NCBI RefSeq assembly: GCF_000178855.1
Contig: NZ_ADVG01000002.1
Span: 1,798,001 to 1,862,000, forward strand
Length of the DNA stretch: 64,000 bases
Reading direction: 5' to 3'
Source of the DNA: Ktedonobacter racemifer DSM 44963
GTDB lineage: Bacteria; Chloroflexota; Ktedonobacteria; Ktedonobacterales; Ktedonobacteraceae
The notes beneath the pieces were generated by a model that saw only the letters and a list, made by a program, of their open reading frames with translations, made no database searches and was not told the origin of the DNA. Positions 24,765 to 33,641 of the stretch are shown here, piece after piece. Numbering within the stretch: the stretch's first letter is position 1; the number at the start of each line of letters is the position of its first letter. Position numbers and translations under genes: made by a program.

Positions 24765-26042
24765 ATGGAGACCTCGGCTCAGACAAACTACCAAGCAAGT
24801 ACAGGTCAGTTTCATGAACTATGGCAACTGAGTGGCACACATGACTTTTCCTCCTGGATCTTTAATAGCACCGCTCTGGTAAACGATGGAACAGTTCTAC
24901 TAACACCTGGAGGGGGAAATCAACACTGTTACTCCGCCTATATCGATGGCGGTAGTGTGAGCTATGATAGCAACATGCAGCTCTGCGTTGGGCAGGACCC
25001 CTTTGGCCTGGGACAGTATAACCAGCAGAACTACTATAATGGCGGGCAATTCTACTATGGCGCGCTGATCTCGCCCATTCATCAGACCGCCCGATCCATC
25101 AATAGCCTGGTCGCTTCCTGGAACGCAACCACGCCCGCGGGCACCTGGATACAGACGCATGTCCGTGTGCAGATTAACGGGGCCTGGACGCGCTGGTTTA
25201 AGCTTCCTATCTGGGCCAGCGATTTGAGCACGGTCCAGCGTCACAGTATTGATGGGCAGGATGATCCCTTTGGCACTGTCGATACAGACACCTTCAGGAC
25301 CAAAGGGCAGCTTGCTACCGCCTATCAGCTCGCGGTCACACTCTTTAGTACCACGCCCAATACCACTCCTGTACTGTACCGTGTAGCAGCCGTCGCCTCA
25401 TATGAGACGGATCCACAACACACGCCCCAGATCTCGCCCGACAAAAGCGTGTGGGGACGCAACCTGGGCGTGCCACAGCGCTCACAGATGCTCGCCAGTT
25501 ACCAGGGACAGGGCTATGGTGGCGGCGGCGAGGTCTGGTGTAGCCCCACCTCGACCAGCATGGTCATGGCCTACTGGTCTAGCATTCTCAACCGGCCCGA
25601 GCTGACTCTCACCGTTCCCGCCACGGCAGAGGCAGCCTATGACTTTACCTACCAGGGCACGGGCAACTGGCCTTTTAATACGGCTCACGCGGGGGCGTAT
25701 GGTTTGCATGCCTTTATCACGCGCATGTACTCCATGAGCCAGGTCGAGCAGTGGATTAAAGTCGGCGTGCCCGTCATCATTAGCATAGGTTTTCAGAATG
25801 GGCAACTCCCTAACGCGCCAATTCCCAGCACCGATGGACATATCATCGTCGTGCGTGGTTTTGCTGCCAATGGCGACGTGATCACCAACGATCCCGCGGG
25901 CGCGTCCAACGATAGAGTACAGATTACCTATAACCGGCAGGCTTTACAGAACGCATGGCTCCGTTCCTCCCATGGCACAGCCTATATCGTCATGCCAGAG
26001 AACTGGCAGATGCCCACTGCCAATCGTCTGACTAACTGGTAA
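24765..26042 (+). CDS. C39-like peptidase family protein without signal peptide (paralogue 1)
   Basis: A 425-residue protein in two parts. The first 225 residues are a beta-rich domain with many Trp (FHELWQLSGTHDFSSWIFNS, SWNATTPAGTWIQTHVRVQ). The C-terminal 190 residues are a papain-like C39_2 domain, with Cys259 in GGGEVWCSPTSTSM, His359 in DGHIIVVRGF and the Asn/Asp of ITNDP about 20 residues later. The start is firm: AAGGAGAGG lies five bases before the ATG, and the frame is closed upstream by a stop. The protein begins exactly where the mature part of paralogue 2 begins, so the secretion signal is absent. It is about 60% similar by eye to its neighbour. Confidence 0.85.
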   Translation: METSAQTNYQASTGQFHELWQLSGTHDFSSWIFNSTALVNDGTVLLTPGGGNQHCYSAYIDGGSVSYDSNMQLCVGQDPFGLGQYNQQNYYNGGQFYYGALISPIHQTARSINSLVASWNATTPAGTWIQTHVRVQINGAWTRWFKLPIWASDLSTVQRHSIDGQDDPFGTVDTDTFRTKGQLATAYQLAVTLFSTTPNTTPVLYRVAAVASYETDPQHTPQISPDKSVWGRNLGVPQRSQMLASYQGQGYGGGGEVWCSPTSTSMVMAYWSSILNRPELTLTVPATAEAAYDFTYQGTGNWPFNTAHAGAYGLHAFITRMYSMSQVEQWIKVGVPVIISIGFQNGQLPNAPIPSTDGHIIVVRGFAANGDVITNDPAGASNDRVQITYNRQALQNAWLRSSHGTAYIVMPENWQMPTANRLTNW

Positions 26043-26053
26043 GAAAATAGCAG

Positions 26054-26102
26054 AGAGAGTGGCATGGTGTGCGGTCTTCACTTGCATACCATGCCACTCT
26101 CT
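26054..26102 (+). terminator. Terminator hairpin between the two C39-like genes
   Basis: A 19-bp stem with one wobble (AGAGAGTGGCATGG... against ...CCATGCCACTCTCT) around an 11-base loop, 12 bases after the stop codon. Each paralogue therefore appears to be its own transcription unit. Confidence 0.75.
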
Positions 26103-26125
26103 TATCCATGCATAAATTCTTACAC

Positions 26126-26154
26126 TTGACTTTACCAATCTTTCTTCCTACACT
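26126..26154 (+). promoter_or_regulatory. Promoter of the second C39-like gene
   Basis: TTGACT, 17 bases, TACACT, matching the promoter of the first paralogue. Confidence 0.6.
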
Positions 26155-26258
26155 TTAGGGTAAGTGAAGTTAATATAACAATTCGCCCTTTCTTCCAGAC
26201 ACACATCTTTCACTTACCCCTTCACATATGGTTACTATTTTTTGAAGAAAGGTTCTCA

Positions 26259-27629
26259 ATGAAGCTATTTCACACTCAGGAGAGGCGCGGCAGTATCTTG
26301 CGCTTCTCCCTTAGCACGCTGCTGGCCCTGCTCTGCCTCTCACTGCTCGCTGGACAATCGGTCCAGGCAGCCACGCGGGTAGATACGCCCGCGCAGTATG
26401 ATGAGTTCTGGCAGCAGGACTCGCATCACGACTTTGCGGCCTGGTCCCTCAATGGTGTCCAGGTGACGCCATTTGGGCACCTCAAGCTTGATTCAGAGAA
26501 GAAGCTGGCCTGCTCGTCTGACGCTATTGATGGTGGGACAGCATCCTTCGCGACCTCGGTTGGCCTGTGCGCGGGACAAGACCCCTACGCGCCCGGGGCC
26601 TATAGCCCCGATTACAACTACTATAATGCTGGCTCCTTCTATTTCGGGACAATTCTCTCACCCGTGCATACGACCAAACAACCCTTCACCACATCCGTCG
26701 CCTCCTGGAATGCTGAGACGCCCGCTGGCACCTGGATTGAGACCCATATTCGCGTGCTAGAGAATGACACCTGGACCCACTGGTATGATCTCCCGATCTG
26801 GGCCAGTGATTTCAGCACCATCAAGCGCCATAGCATCGATGGGCAGTACGATGATGGTGGCAGTATCGCGACCGATACCTTCTTTACGGGAAACACGCCC
26901 GCGACCGCCTATCAACTCAGCCTGACCCTGTTTACAACCTCGCCCACGGTGACACCTGATATTCGGCGCGTCACGGCCTTCGCCTCCTACGATTCAGACC
27001 CAGCGCATACACCGCAGGTCGCGCCCGATCAGCATGTCTGGGGCAAGAGCCTGAATGTACCTCAGCGCTCGCAGATGCTGCCTGAATACAACGGCCTCGG
27101 CTATGGCGGTGGCGGCGAGGTCTGGTGCAGCCCCACCTCGACCAGCATGGTCATGGCCTACTGGTCCAATCTGCTCCACTACCCTAAATTGACACAAACC
27201 GTTCCCGACGCGGCTCGCGATACCTATGACTTCACGTACGAAGGCACGGGTAACTGGCCTTTCAATACGGGTTACTCCGGTAGCTATGGCCTGCGCTCCT
27301 TTGTTACTCGCATGTACTCAATGAGCCAGATCGAGCAGTGGATTAAGTTTGGTGTACCCATCGTCGTTAGTCTCGCTTATAAGAAAGGCGAGCTACCTGG
27401 TACGCCTATCCCTTCCTCAGGTGGGCACCTGCTCGTCGTCAAGGGCTTTACGACCAATGGTGATGTCATCACCAATGATCCAGCCGCCGCCAGCGACGCC
27501 GCCGTCCAGATTGTCTATCCACGCCAGGCCTTCCAGAATGTCTGGCTGAAATATTCAAATGGTACAACTTATGTAATTTATCCAGAACTCTGGCCCACTC
27601 CTCAGAAAGACCGCCTCTCAAGCTGGTAG
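26259..27629 (+). CDS. Secreted C39-like peptidase family protein (paralogue 2)
   Basis: A 456-residue secreted protein. A signal peptide covers residues 1-37 (basic start, hydrophobic LSTLLALLCLSLLAG, cleavage after SVQA). Then come the same Trp-rich beta domain and C-terminal C39_2 domain as in paralogue 1, with Cys290 in EVWCSPTSTSM, His390 in GGHLLVVKGF and the ITNDP turn. It may be a cysteine peptidase or amidase acting outside the cell, though the substrate is unknown. GAAGAAAGG precedes the ATG. A perfect 25-bp hairpin follows the stop. Confidence 0.87.
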   Translation: MKLFHTQERRGSILRFSLSTLLALLCLSLLAGQSVQAATRVDTPAQYDEFWQQDSHHDFAAWSLNGVQVTPFGHLKLDSEKKLACSSDAIDGGTASFATSVGLCAGQDPYAPGAYSPDYNYYNAGSFYFGTILSPVHTTKQPFTTSVASWNAETPAGTWIETHIRVLENDTWTHWYDLPIWASDFSTIKRHSIDGQYDDGGSIATDTFFTGNTPATAYQLSLTLFTTSPTVTPDIRRVTAFASYDSDPAHTPQVAPDQHVWGKSLNVPQRSQMLPEYNGLGYGGGGEVWCSPTSTSMVMAYWSNLLHYPKLTQTVPDAARDTYDFTYEGTGNWPFNTGYSGSYGLRSFVTRMYSMSQIEQWIKFGVPIVVSLAYKKGELPGTPIPSSGGHLLVVKGFTTNGDVITNDPAAASDAAVQIVYPRQAFQNVWLKYSNGTTYVIYPELWPTPQKDRLSSW

Positions 27630-27633
27630 AGGG

Positions 27634-27688
27634 AATAAAAGGAGAAGCTGCTGGCGGCTCTTGGCCGCCAGCAGCTTCTCCTTTTATT
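27634..27688 (+). terminator. Strong terminator after the second C39-like gene
   Basis: Perfect 25-base arms (27634-27658 and 27664-27688) around a five-base loop. The arms begin AATAAAAGG and end CCTTTTATT, so the 3' arm supplies a T-run. Confidence 0.85.
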
Positions 27689-28081
27689 ATTGCCATAAAC
27701 TCGTAGTCTATGGTATGCTTAGCTAAGAAATCCAATAGAAAGAGGCCTGCGCTGATGACAACAACAAAGCATGTTCAGCATGACACCCCCAAGGGGCATG
27801 GCTCTCCAAAGAGCGACCTTCCTGGCGCACCTCGGGCCTCGCATTACATCTTCTAGACGTCAAAGCGATGCTGCTCATTTCTCTTCTAAGTAAGTCACGA
27901 GGCCGCAAGAACGCGCCACCGGGCCACTCGCTCTCTTGAGAGGTCCTATCGCCACTCTGTGTCTCTGACGCCCTTCTATGTGCTGTCTTCCTCTGTCTTT
28001 TGACGTTACAGGCATATACTCCAGGGAATATGAGGCCTATCGTCAACACTCAAACGCGTCTATAGGAAAGGATGTAGCTTC
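27689..28081. other. Leader region of the ABC exporter pair
   Basis: A 393-base gap. It contains a possible 33-codon reading frame at 27755-27856. The right end holds AGGAAAGG before the exporter GTG. TTGACG occurs at 28000-28005 but has no good -10 partner, so the exporter promoter is not fixed. Confidence 0.4.
27755..27856 (+). CDS. Possible 33-residue peptide upstream of the ABC exporter
   Basis: An ATG preceded by AAAGAGG at about eight bases opens a 33-codon frame beginning MTTTKHVQHDTPKGHG and ending RASHYIF. It is rich in His, Pro, Gly and Lys and does not resemble a signal peptide. It could be a leader peptide for the exporter genes, a small secreted product, or chance. Its only support is the ribosome site and position. 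Confidence 0.25.
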   Translation: MTTTKHVQHDTPKGHGSPKSDLPGAPRASHYIF

Positions 28082-29842
28082 GTGCCGGACTCACAACGCA
28101 CAGCGACGCTTACGTATACTCAGCTCTTGCGTACCTATCTCGGGCCACAATGGCGACGCATGAGTCTTATTACCTTGCTCCTGCTCTCTATTCTTGTATT
28201 TCAACTCGTTAATCCCTATATTCTGCGTTACTTTATCGATACCACATTGGGTGGCGGCGACCAGTCCACCCTCCTGCTGGCTGGTCTGCTCTTTGTTGGC
28301 CTGGCCCTGCTTAACCAGGGCGCAACGATTCTGGAGACATACGTCAGCGAGAATGTGGCCTGGACGGCAACCAATCGCCTACGTGCCGACCTGGTCGCGC
28401 ACTGCCTGCGCCTGGATCTCGCTTTTCACAAGTCACATACCTCGGGCGAGCTGATTGAGCGCATCGATGGAGATGTGGATGCGCTCTCCACCTTCTTCTC
28501 GCGCTCGTTTGTGCTGGTCGCCAGCAACATCTTGCTGATCCTGGGCTTGATTCTGATCCTGTTCCAACAACACTGGTTGGTCGGCTTAGTAATGGGCGTG
28601 TTCGCGATCCTGGCGACCTATATCCTGCTGCGTATCCGCAATTTCGCGATTCGCTCTGAGACCGCGGATCGCCAGAAGAGCGCGGAGTTTTATGGCTTCA
28701 TGGGCGAACAGCTCGCTGGCACCAGTGATATCCGCGCCAATGGCGCCACCAGCTATGTCCTATGGCGCTTCTATACCCTGCTACGCTCATGGTACCCGGT
28801 CAACAGGCGCGCCGCGCTCATGGGTTTTTCGACCTTTGTGACGACCATCGCGATCTTCGGCGTTGGAAATGCCCTTGCCTTCGCGCTTGGCGCCTACCTC
28901 TGGAGCCAGAAGTTGATCTCGCCTGGCGCTGTCTACTTTATCTTCTACTGCACCAACCTTTTGAACCAGCCCATCGACCAGATCCGGCGCGAGCTCCAAA
29001 ATCTACAGAAGGCTGGCGCGGGTATCGAGCGCATCCGCCTGCTCTTGCACACTCAGCCCACGATCACGGACGCGCCTGCGCCCCTCTCGCTTCCTTCAGG
29101 CCCGCTCGCCGTCTCCTTTGCACGCGTTAGCTTTAGCTACAACGAGCAGGATATGGTGCTACATGACCTCTCTTTTGACCTGGCTCCAGGCAAGGTGCTC
29201 GGCCTGCTAGGACGCACAGGAAGCGGAAAAACGACGACGGCCCGCCTGCTGCTACGCCTCTACGAGGCTCAGAGCGGCGAGATTCGCCTGGGAGATGTTC
29301 CGATACACGCGACACGTCTCGCGGACCTGCGCCAGGGTGTCGGGATGGTGACGCAAGACGTGCAGCTCTTCCATGCCAGCGTGCGCGATAATCTGACCTT
29401 CTTCAACACCAGCATCCCAGATAGCCGTATCCTGAAGACGCTAGAGAGCCTGGGCCTGGGTCCATGGCTGCGCTCGCTTCCAGAAGGTTTGGATACCGAG
29501 CTGGGTTCCGATGGCGAGGGTCTCTCCGCGGGCGAGGCCCAGCTCCTGGCCTTTACACGTATCTTTCTCGCCGATCCTGGCCTCGTGATCCTGGATGAGG
29601 CCTCGTCCCGCCTGGATCCGGCCACCGAGCAGTTGATTGAGCAGGCCACAAGCAAGCTGCTTGCAGGGCGTACTGCAATCATCATCGCGCATCGTCTGGG
29701 CACGATTCAACGCGCCGACAATATTATGGTGCTTGAGAATGGATGCATCCTTGAACAGGGAGCGCGCGTAGACCTGGCCAATGATCCCGACTCTCGTTTC
29801 TCCTATCTGCTCAAGACCGGGCTAGAAGAGGTGCTGGCATGA
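28082..29842 (+). CDS. ABC exporter half-transporter, subunit A (LSAGE-type signature)
   Basis: A 586-residue type IV ABC exporter: a six-helix membrane domain at about residues 15-310 and an ATPase domain at 340-586. Walker A is GRTGSGKTT, the Q-loop is in GMVTQDVQLF, the signature is degenerate (LSAGEAQLLAF in place of LSGGQ), Walker B is LVILDEASSRLD with the catalytic Glu, and the switch His is in IIAHRLGTIQRA. The GTG start has AGGAAAGG upstream. The next gene overlaps by four bases and is the matching partner. The substrate is unknown; homologous pairs export drugs, lipids or peptides. Confidence 0.94.
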   Translation: MPDSQRTATLTYTQLLRTYLGPQWRRMSLITLLLLSILVFQLVNPYILRYFIDTTLGGGDQSTLLLAGLLFVGLALLNQGATILETYVSENVAWTATNRLRADLVAHCLRLDLAFHKSHTSGELIERIDGDVDALSTFFSRSFVLVASNILLILGLILILFQQHWLVGLVMGVFAILATYILLRIRNFAIRSETADRQKSAEFYGFMGEQLAGTSDIRANGATSYVLWRFYTLLRSWYPVNRRAALMGFSTFVTTIAIFGVGNALAFALGAYLWSQKLISPGAVYFIFYCTNLLNQPIDQIRRELQNLQKAGAGIERIRLLLHTQPTITDAPAPLSLPSGPLAVSFARVSFSYNEQDMVLHDLSFDLAPGKVLGLLGRTGSGKTTTARLLLRLYEAQSGEIRLGDVPIHATRLADLRQGVGMVTQDVQLFHASVRDNLTFFNTSIPDSRILKTLESLGLGPWLRSLPEGLDTELGSDGEGLSAGEAQLLAFTRIFLADPGLVILDEASSRLDPATEQLIEQATSKLLAGRTAIIIAHRLGTIQRADNIMVLENGCILEQGARVDLANDPDSRFSYLLKTGLEEVLA

Positions 29843-31647
29843 GATCTGATATAAAATATAGTACGCCTGATGTCCCACCATTGAAGACCTATCAATACCT
29901 ATGGGGCCTGATGCGCTACCGCCCCTGGCTCTATCTGGGCAACGCGCTCATCTGGATCATCCTGCACATGGTGCCTCTGCTCCCAGGACTAATCGCGCAA
30001 CAATTCTTTAATACATTGGCACGCTCGGGACACCTCAATCGTGAACTCTGGCTGCTGATCGCGACCCTGGTGGCTATCGCTCTTGGGCAGGCTGCGCTCT
30101 TTCTTTTTGGCGGACTCGTCGATAACTTGCATCGCTTCTCGATGTCTAATATTCTGCGGCGCAATCTGCTGGCACGCATCTTAGAGCGTCCCGGCGCACG
30201 AGCGGTCCCTGGCTCTCCCGGTGAGGCCATCAGCCGCCTGCGTGATGACGCCGACCAGGCCGAGAACGCCATTAGCTGGACCCTGGACAGCATCGGCGAA
30301 ATCCTCTTCGCGCTTGTGGCCGTGTTCATCCTGCTGCGCATCAACTCAACAATTACGCTGCTGGTCTTCTTCCCCCTGGCGGGCGTGCTGGCCATTACCC
30401 AACTTATGCGCAATCGCCTGAGCAAGTATCGCGTCGCCAGCCGCCAGACAACTGGAAAGGTGACCAGCGCCATCGGCGAGATCTTCTCCTCGGTGCAGGC
30501 CATCCAGATCGCGGCAGCCGAGCCACACGTTCTGCGCAACTTCGACATACTCAACGAACGCAGGCGCGTTGCCATGCTCAAGGATAGCGTGCTGACACAG
30601 ATTCTTAGCTCAACCTTTAGTAACATCGTAGGCATCGGCACGGGTCTCATCTTGCTTCTGGCGGCCCAGTCCATGCATACACGTGATCTGGGCGTGGGCG
30701 ACCTGGCGCTCTTCATCTATTATCTCTCCTTTGTGACGGAGTTTGTGCAGCTCTTTGGCACCTTTCTGGCCTACTATACCCAGACCGGGGTCTCGTTCTC
30801 ACGCATGCATACACTCTTACAGGGGGCACCAGCTGAAAGCCTGGTAGCGCACCACCCCCTGTATCTCACCAGGACCATTCCCCAGCCTACAATGCTGTCT
30901 GCAAGTGCGCGTAACCTGGAGTCGCTTGAGGTGCACGGCCTGAGCTACTACTATCCCGAAACAGGGCGCGGGATCACCCATATTGATCTAAGCCTGCGCC
31001 GGGGTACACTCACCGTGATTACTGGGCGCATCGGCTCGGGCAAGACAACGCTTGTGCAAACACTGCTCGGACTCCTGCCACGTCAGAGTGGAGACATCTT
31101 CTGGAATGGTGACCTGGTCAGCGAACCTGCGACCTTCTTTGTACCGCCCAGAAGTGCCTATACGCCCCAGGTCCCACGCCTTTTTAGCGCTACCCTGCGC
31201 GAAAATATCCTGCTGGGACTCGAACCAGGGCCAGAGCGTCTACAGCAAGCCATTGAGCAGGCCGTGATGGAGCGCGACCTGAACGCGCTTGAGCAGGGCA
31301 TTGAAACCCTGGTGGGAACACGTGGCGTCAAGCTCTCGGGTGGACAGATCCAGCGCGCCTCGGCGGCACGTATGTTTGTACGCGAGCCCGCGCTACTGAT
31401 CTTTGATGATCTCTCCAGTGCCCTGGATGTTGTAACGGAGCAAACAATGTGGGCACGACTGGCAGATCTACTACAACAGGGTCAGACGACGTGCCTGGTC
31501 ATCTCGCACCGGCGGGCCGTGCTCCAGCGCGCCGACCATATCATTGTGCTCAAAGAGGGCGAGATTGCGGCGCAAGGCACGCTCACCACTCTGCTAGAGA
31601 GCTCTGAAGAGATGCGCCAGCTCTGGTATGGTGGTCTCGTGGAGTAG
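29839..31647 (+). CDS. ABC exporter half-transporter, subunit B (Asp in place of catalytic Glu)
   Basis: A 602-residue partner of subunit A with the same layout. Walker A is GRIGSGKTT and the signature is intact (LSGGQIQRASAARMF). Walker B ends LLIFDDLSSALD, with Asp where the catalytic Glu should be. The switch His is in LVISHRRAVLQRA. With subunit A this gives one consensus ATP site (A's Walker B with B's signature) and one degenerate site (B's Walker B with A's LSAGE), the known plan of TM287/288- and BmrCD-type heterodimers. The stop codon TAG lies inside the arm of a 36-bp palindrome. Confidence 0.94.
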   Translation: MRSDIKYSTPDVPPLKTYQYLWGLMRYRPWLYLGNALIWIILHMVPLLPGLIAQQFFNTLARSGHLNRELWLLIATLVAIALGQAALFLFGGLVDNLHRFSMSNILRRNLLARILERPGARAVPGSPGEAISRLRDDADQAENAISWTLDSIGEILFALVAVFILLRINSTITLLVFFPLAGVLAITQLMRNRLSKYRVASRQTTGKVTSAIGEIFSSVQAIQIAAAEPHVLRNFDILNERRRVAMLKDSVLTQILSSTFSNIVGIGTGLILLLAAQSMHTRDLGVGDLALFIYYLSFVTEFVQLFGTFLAYYTQTGVSFSRMHTLLQGAPAESLVAHHPLYLTRTIPQPTMLSASARNLESLEVHGLSYYYPETGRGITHIDLSLRRGTLTVITGRIGSGKTTLVQTLLGLLPRQSGDIFWNGDLVSEPATFFVPPRSAYTPQVPRLFSATLRENILLGLEPGPERLQQAIEQAVMERDLNALEQGIETLVGTRGVKLSGGQIQRASAARMFVREPALLIFDDLSSALDVVTEQTMWARLADLLQQGQTTCLVISHRRAVLQRADHIIVLKEGEIAAQGTLTTLLESSEEMRQLWYGGLVE

Positions 31648-31717
31648 GTGTCTGTGGGACGAAATGGCATGCGCCGCTGACGCGGCGCATGCCATTTCGT
31701 CCCACAGACACCTACTC
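31642..31717. repeat. Long palindrome overlapping the exporter stop codon
   Basis: Perfect 36-base arms (31642-31677 and 31682-31717) with loop TGAC. The exporter stop TAG at 31645-31647 is in the left arm. The tip, CATGCGCCGC-tgac-GCGGCGCATG, is identical to the tip of the palindrome at 55269-55334, while the outer arms differ. No short CTTCTCGC hairpin is attached. Confidence 0.85.
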
Positions 31718-31796
31718 TACTCCCATGCTCCTATACTTCTTGCCCCACTGCGCGCGGACTGTTATAGTGGGAGGAAACGGTGGAGAAGAGGGAGTT

Positions 31797-32546
31797 ATGT
31801 CAGAGTATATATGGGGTCGTAATCCCATTATGGAGACCCTGCAATCGGTGCGCAAGGTGAAGCGAATCCTGCTCGCAGAGGGAAGTAAACGCGAGGGAGG
31901 CACCCTGAACACAATTATTCAGGAGGCCCAAAAACGCCAGATTCCGGTCGAGACGGTGCCACGCGCGCGCCTGGACCAGATGAGCAAAGGCGCGGTACAC
32001 CAGGGCTGCGTGGCCGTTGTCGCCGAGCGCGAATATGCCAGTACCGACGACATTCTTGCGCGTGCCGCAGAGCGTAACGAGCCACCGTTCCTACTCTTGC
32101 TCGACTCGATTCAGGATGTCAATAACCTGGGTTCGCTCTTGCGCACCGCCGAAGCGGCGGGAGTGCACGGGGTCATTATTCCTGAGCATCGTGCCGCAGA
32201 GGTCAACGCGACCGTCGTCAAAACCTCTGCCGGAGCAACCGAGCATATTATGATCGCGCGTGAAACCAATCTCACACGCACCATCGACTATCTCAAACAA
32301 CAAAATATCTGGATTGTGGGCCTGGCGGGCGAAGGAGACACACTCTATACGCAAGCCAACCTTACGGGAGCGCTCGCCGTGGTTGTGGGAAACGAGGGCA
32401 AAGGCATGGGGCGCCTGGTGCGCGAACACTGCGATGTACTGATTAAGCTACCGATGCATGGCTATATTAATTCGCTCAACGCGGCCGTTGCGGGCAGCAT
32501 CACGCTTTACGAAGCGCTCCGCCAGCGCTCGCTCGCCTCTCGCTAA
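31797..32546 (+). CDS. rlmB: 23S rRNA 2'-O-methyltransferase, RlmB/TrmH (SpoU) family
   Basis: A 249-residue SPOUT methyltransferase. The substrate-binding domain is at residues 1-75 (WGRNPIMETLQS, VHQGCVAVVAEREY). The knotted catalytic domain follows, with motif 1 in LDSIQDVNNLGSLLRTAEAAG, motif 2 in VVVGNEGKGMGRLVREHCD and motif 3 in IKLPMHGYINSLNAAVAGSI. RlmB methylates G2251 of 23S rRNA. The ATG at 31797 has AGAGGGAG upstream; a longer frame begins inside the preceding palindrome and is unlikely to be used. Confidence 0.93.
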   Translation: MSEYIWGRNPIMETLQSVRKVKRILLAEGSKREGGTLNTIIQEAQKRQIPVETVPRARLDQMSKGAVHQGCVAVVAEREYASTDDILARAAERNEPPFLLLLDSIQDVNNLGSLLRTAEAAGVHGVIIPEHRAAEVNATVVKTSAGATEHIMIARETNLTRTIDYLKQQNIWIVGLAGEGDTLYTQANLTGALAVVVGNEGKGMGRLVREHCDVLIKLPMHGYINSLNAAVAGSITLYEALRQRSLASR

Positions 32547-32641
32547 GGGGTCCATCCTACCCATACTTGCATTTGTTACATGCGTTATATCCGCTACGTT
32601 CTATCATGTATATCGATGCAATAATTCAGGAGAGCTTCATC

Positions 32642-33559
32642 GTGTTTAAGATATTTCTACAACGCCTCAGCCTGCTAGCGATCTGTGGCCTGTTCGCCCT
32701 TAGCCTGGCGGCCTCGCTACAGCCTGCGCTAGCACATGCCGCAGGCCCTACAGTTACCATAGCGCAACCAGGTGCAACAAGCTCAATTCTTATTGGCCAT
32801 CCCGGCACGAAGGTGACGCTTACAGGAACAGGCTTTAAGCCCAATGGCACCGCCAAACTCTTCGCAACGCCCGTCAGCGATCCCAATCAGTGTAAACCTA
32901 ATCAGGTGACCGACAACATGAAAGCCTTTGTCCCTGATAGCACAACCATTGGCGCCGATGGCAGCTTTAATGTTGTCACCAACTGGCCAGATGCCGCCAA
33001 TATTCCTTCGGCCCCCTACTATCTCTGTGTGACTACTCAGGACGAGCAGGCCATCTCGAGCAACAACTTTACCGTTGCGGAGCCGGTTGCGATCAAGGTC
33101 ACTCCTAAGAATGCGGCCCCTGGCGACAAAATTACAGTCCAGGGCACTGGCTGGCTACCAGTACAGAATATTAACGTCTCTATTGTTAGCAATGGCTCAC
33201 CTATCACCAGCCAGAGCGTGCAGTCCGCGGGTCCAGATGGCATCTTTACCACGACGCTGACCGTCCCGCAGGGCACCCAGGATGGAAGCTACCAGGTAAG
33301 TGTCACCGCACCGAATGAAGATACAAACTATATGAAGGCCAACCAGGCCCTTACCGTCGCCGCCGAGCCGACCGCAGCGCCTTCTACCCCCACCCCGACG
33401 CCCGGTACCACACCTACAGCCACCACGACGGCGACCGCCAATTCCAGCGGATCTGGTGGCCCGAATGGCCTGATGATCTTTACCTTCCTGCTGGGAGGCG
33501 TAGGCCTCGTCCTGGTCGTCGTCGGCGCCATCATGTACTTCTCCTATACCCGTCAGTAG
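32642..33559 (+). CDS. Secreted, membrane-anchored protein with two Ig/TIG-like domains
   Basis: A 305-residue surface protein. The signal peptide is residues 1-33 (LSLLAICGLFALSLAAS, cleavage near AHA). Two beta-sandwich units of IPT/TIG type begin at PTVTIAQPGATSS and VAIKVTPKNAAPGDKI, each with the G-T-G-F/W-x-P turn (TGTGFKPNG, QGTGWLPVQ). A Pro/Thr stalk and a C-terminal membrane helix (residues 275-300) follow. The GTG start is fixed by AGGAGAG seven bases upstream; earlier ATGs give a poor signal. It may act as an adhesin or spacer; this is inferred from domains only. Confidence 0.85.
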   Translation: MFKIFLQRLSLLAICGLFALSLAASLQPALAHAAGPTVTIAQPGATSSILIGHPGTKVTLTGTGFKPNGTAKLFATPVSDPNQCKPNQVTDNMKAFVPDSTTIGADGSFNVVTNWPDAANIPSAPYYLCVTTQDEQAISSNNFTVAEPVAIKVTPKNAAPGDKITVQGTGWLPVQNINVSIVSNGSPITSQSVQSAGPDGIFTTTLTVPQGTQDGSYQVSVTAPNEDTNYMKANQALTVAAEPTAAPSTPTPTPGTTPTATTTATANSSGSGGPNGLMIFTFLLGGVGLVLVVVGAIMYFSYTRQ

Positions 33560-33581
33560 CAAGGCACCTCCGCCATAAACA

Positions 33582-33640
33582 ATTGAGGTCTGGCTGTCCC
33601 CTGGAGCATTCCATGCTCCAGGGGACAGCCAGACCTCAAT
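33582..33640. terminator. Palindromic bidirectional terminator between convergent genes
   Basis: Perfect 28-base arms (33582-33609 and 33613-33640), loop TCC, between the TIG protein and thiN, which face each other. There is no T-run. It could end both transcripts or belong to the palindrome family without the short hairpin. Confidence 0.7.
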
Positions 33641-33641
33641 A

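Noticed and set aside
24765..27629. Bacteriocin-processing C39 peptidases working with the downstream ABC exporter
   Set aside because: In bacteriocin systems C39 is fused to the N-terminus of the transporter; here the domain is C-terminal on separate, separately promoted proteins, and no double-Gly leader peptide was found.
29931..30716. 261-codon minus-strand frame inside the second ABC exporter gene
   Set aside because: Antisense shadow rich in Arg and Ser; the exporter gene carries all expected motifs.
31689..31796. Longer N-terminus of the RlmB protein
   Set aside because: The upstream codons lie in the palindrome arm and show no family similarity; AGAGGGAG fixes the start at 31797.
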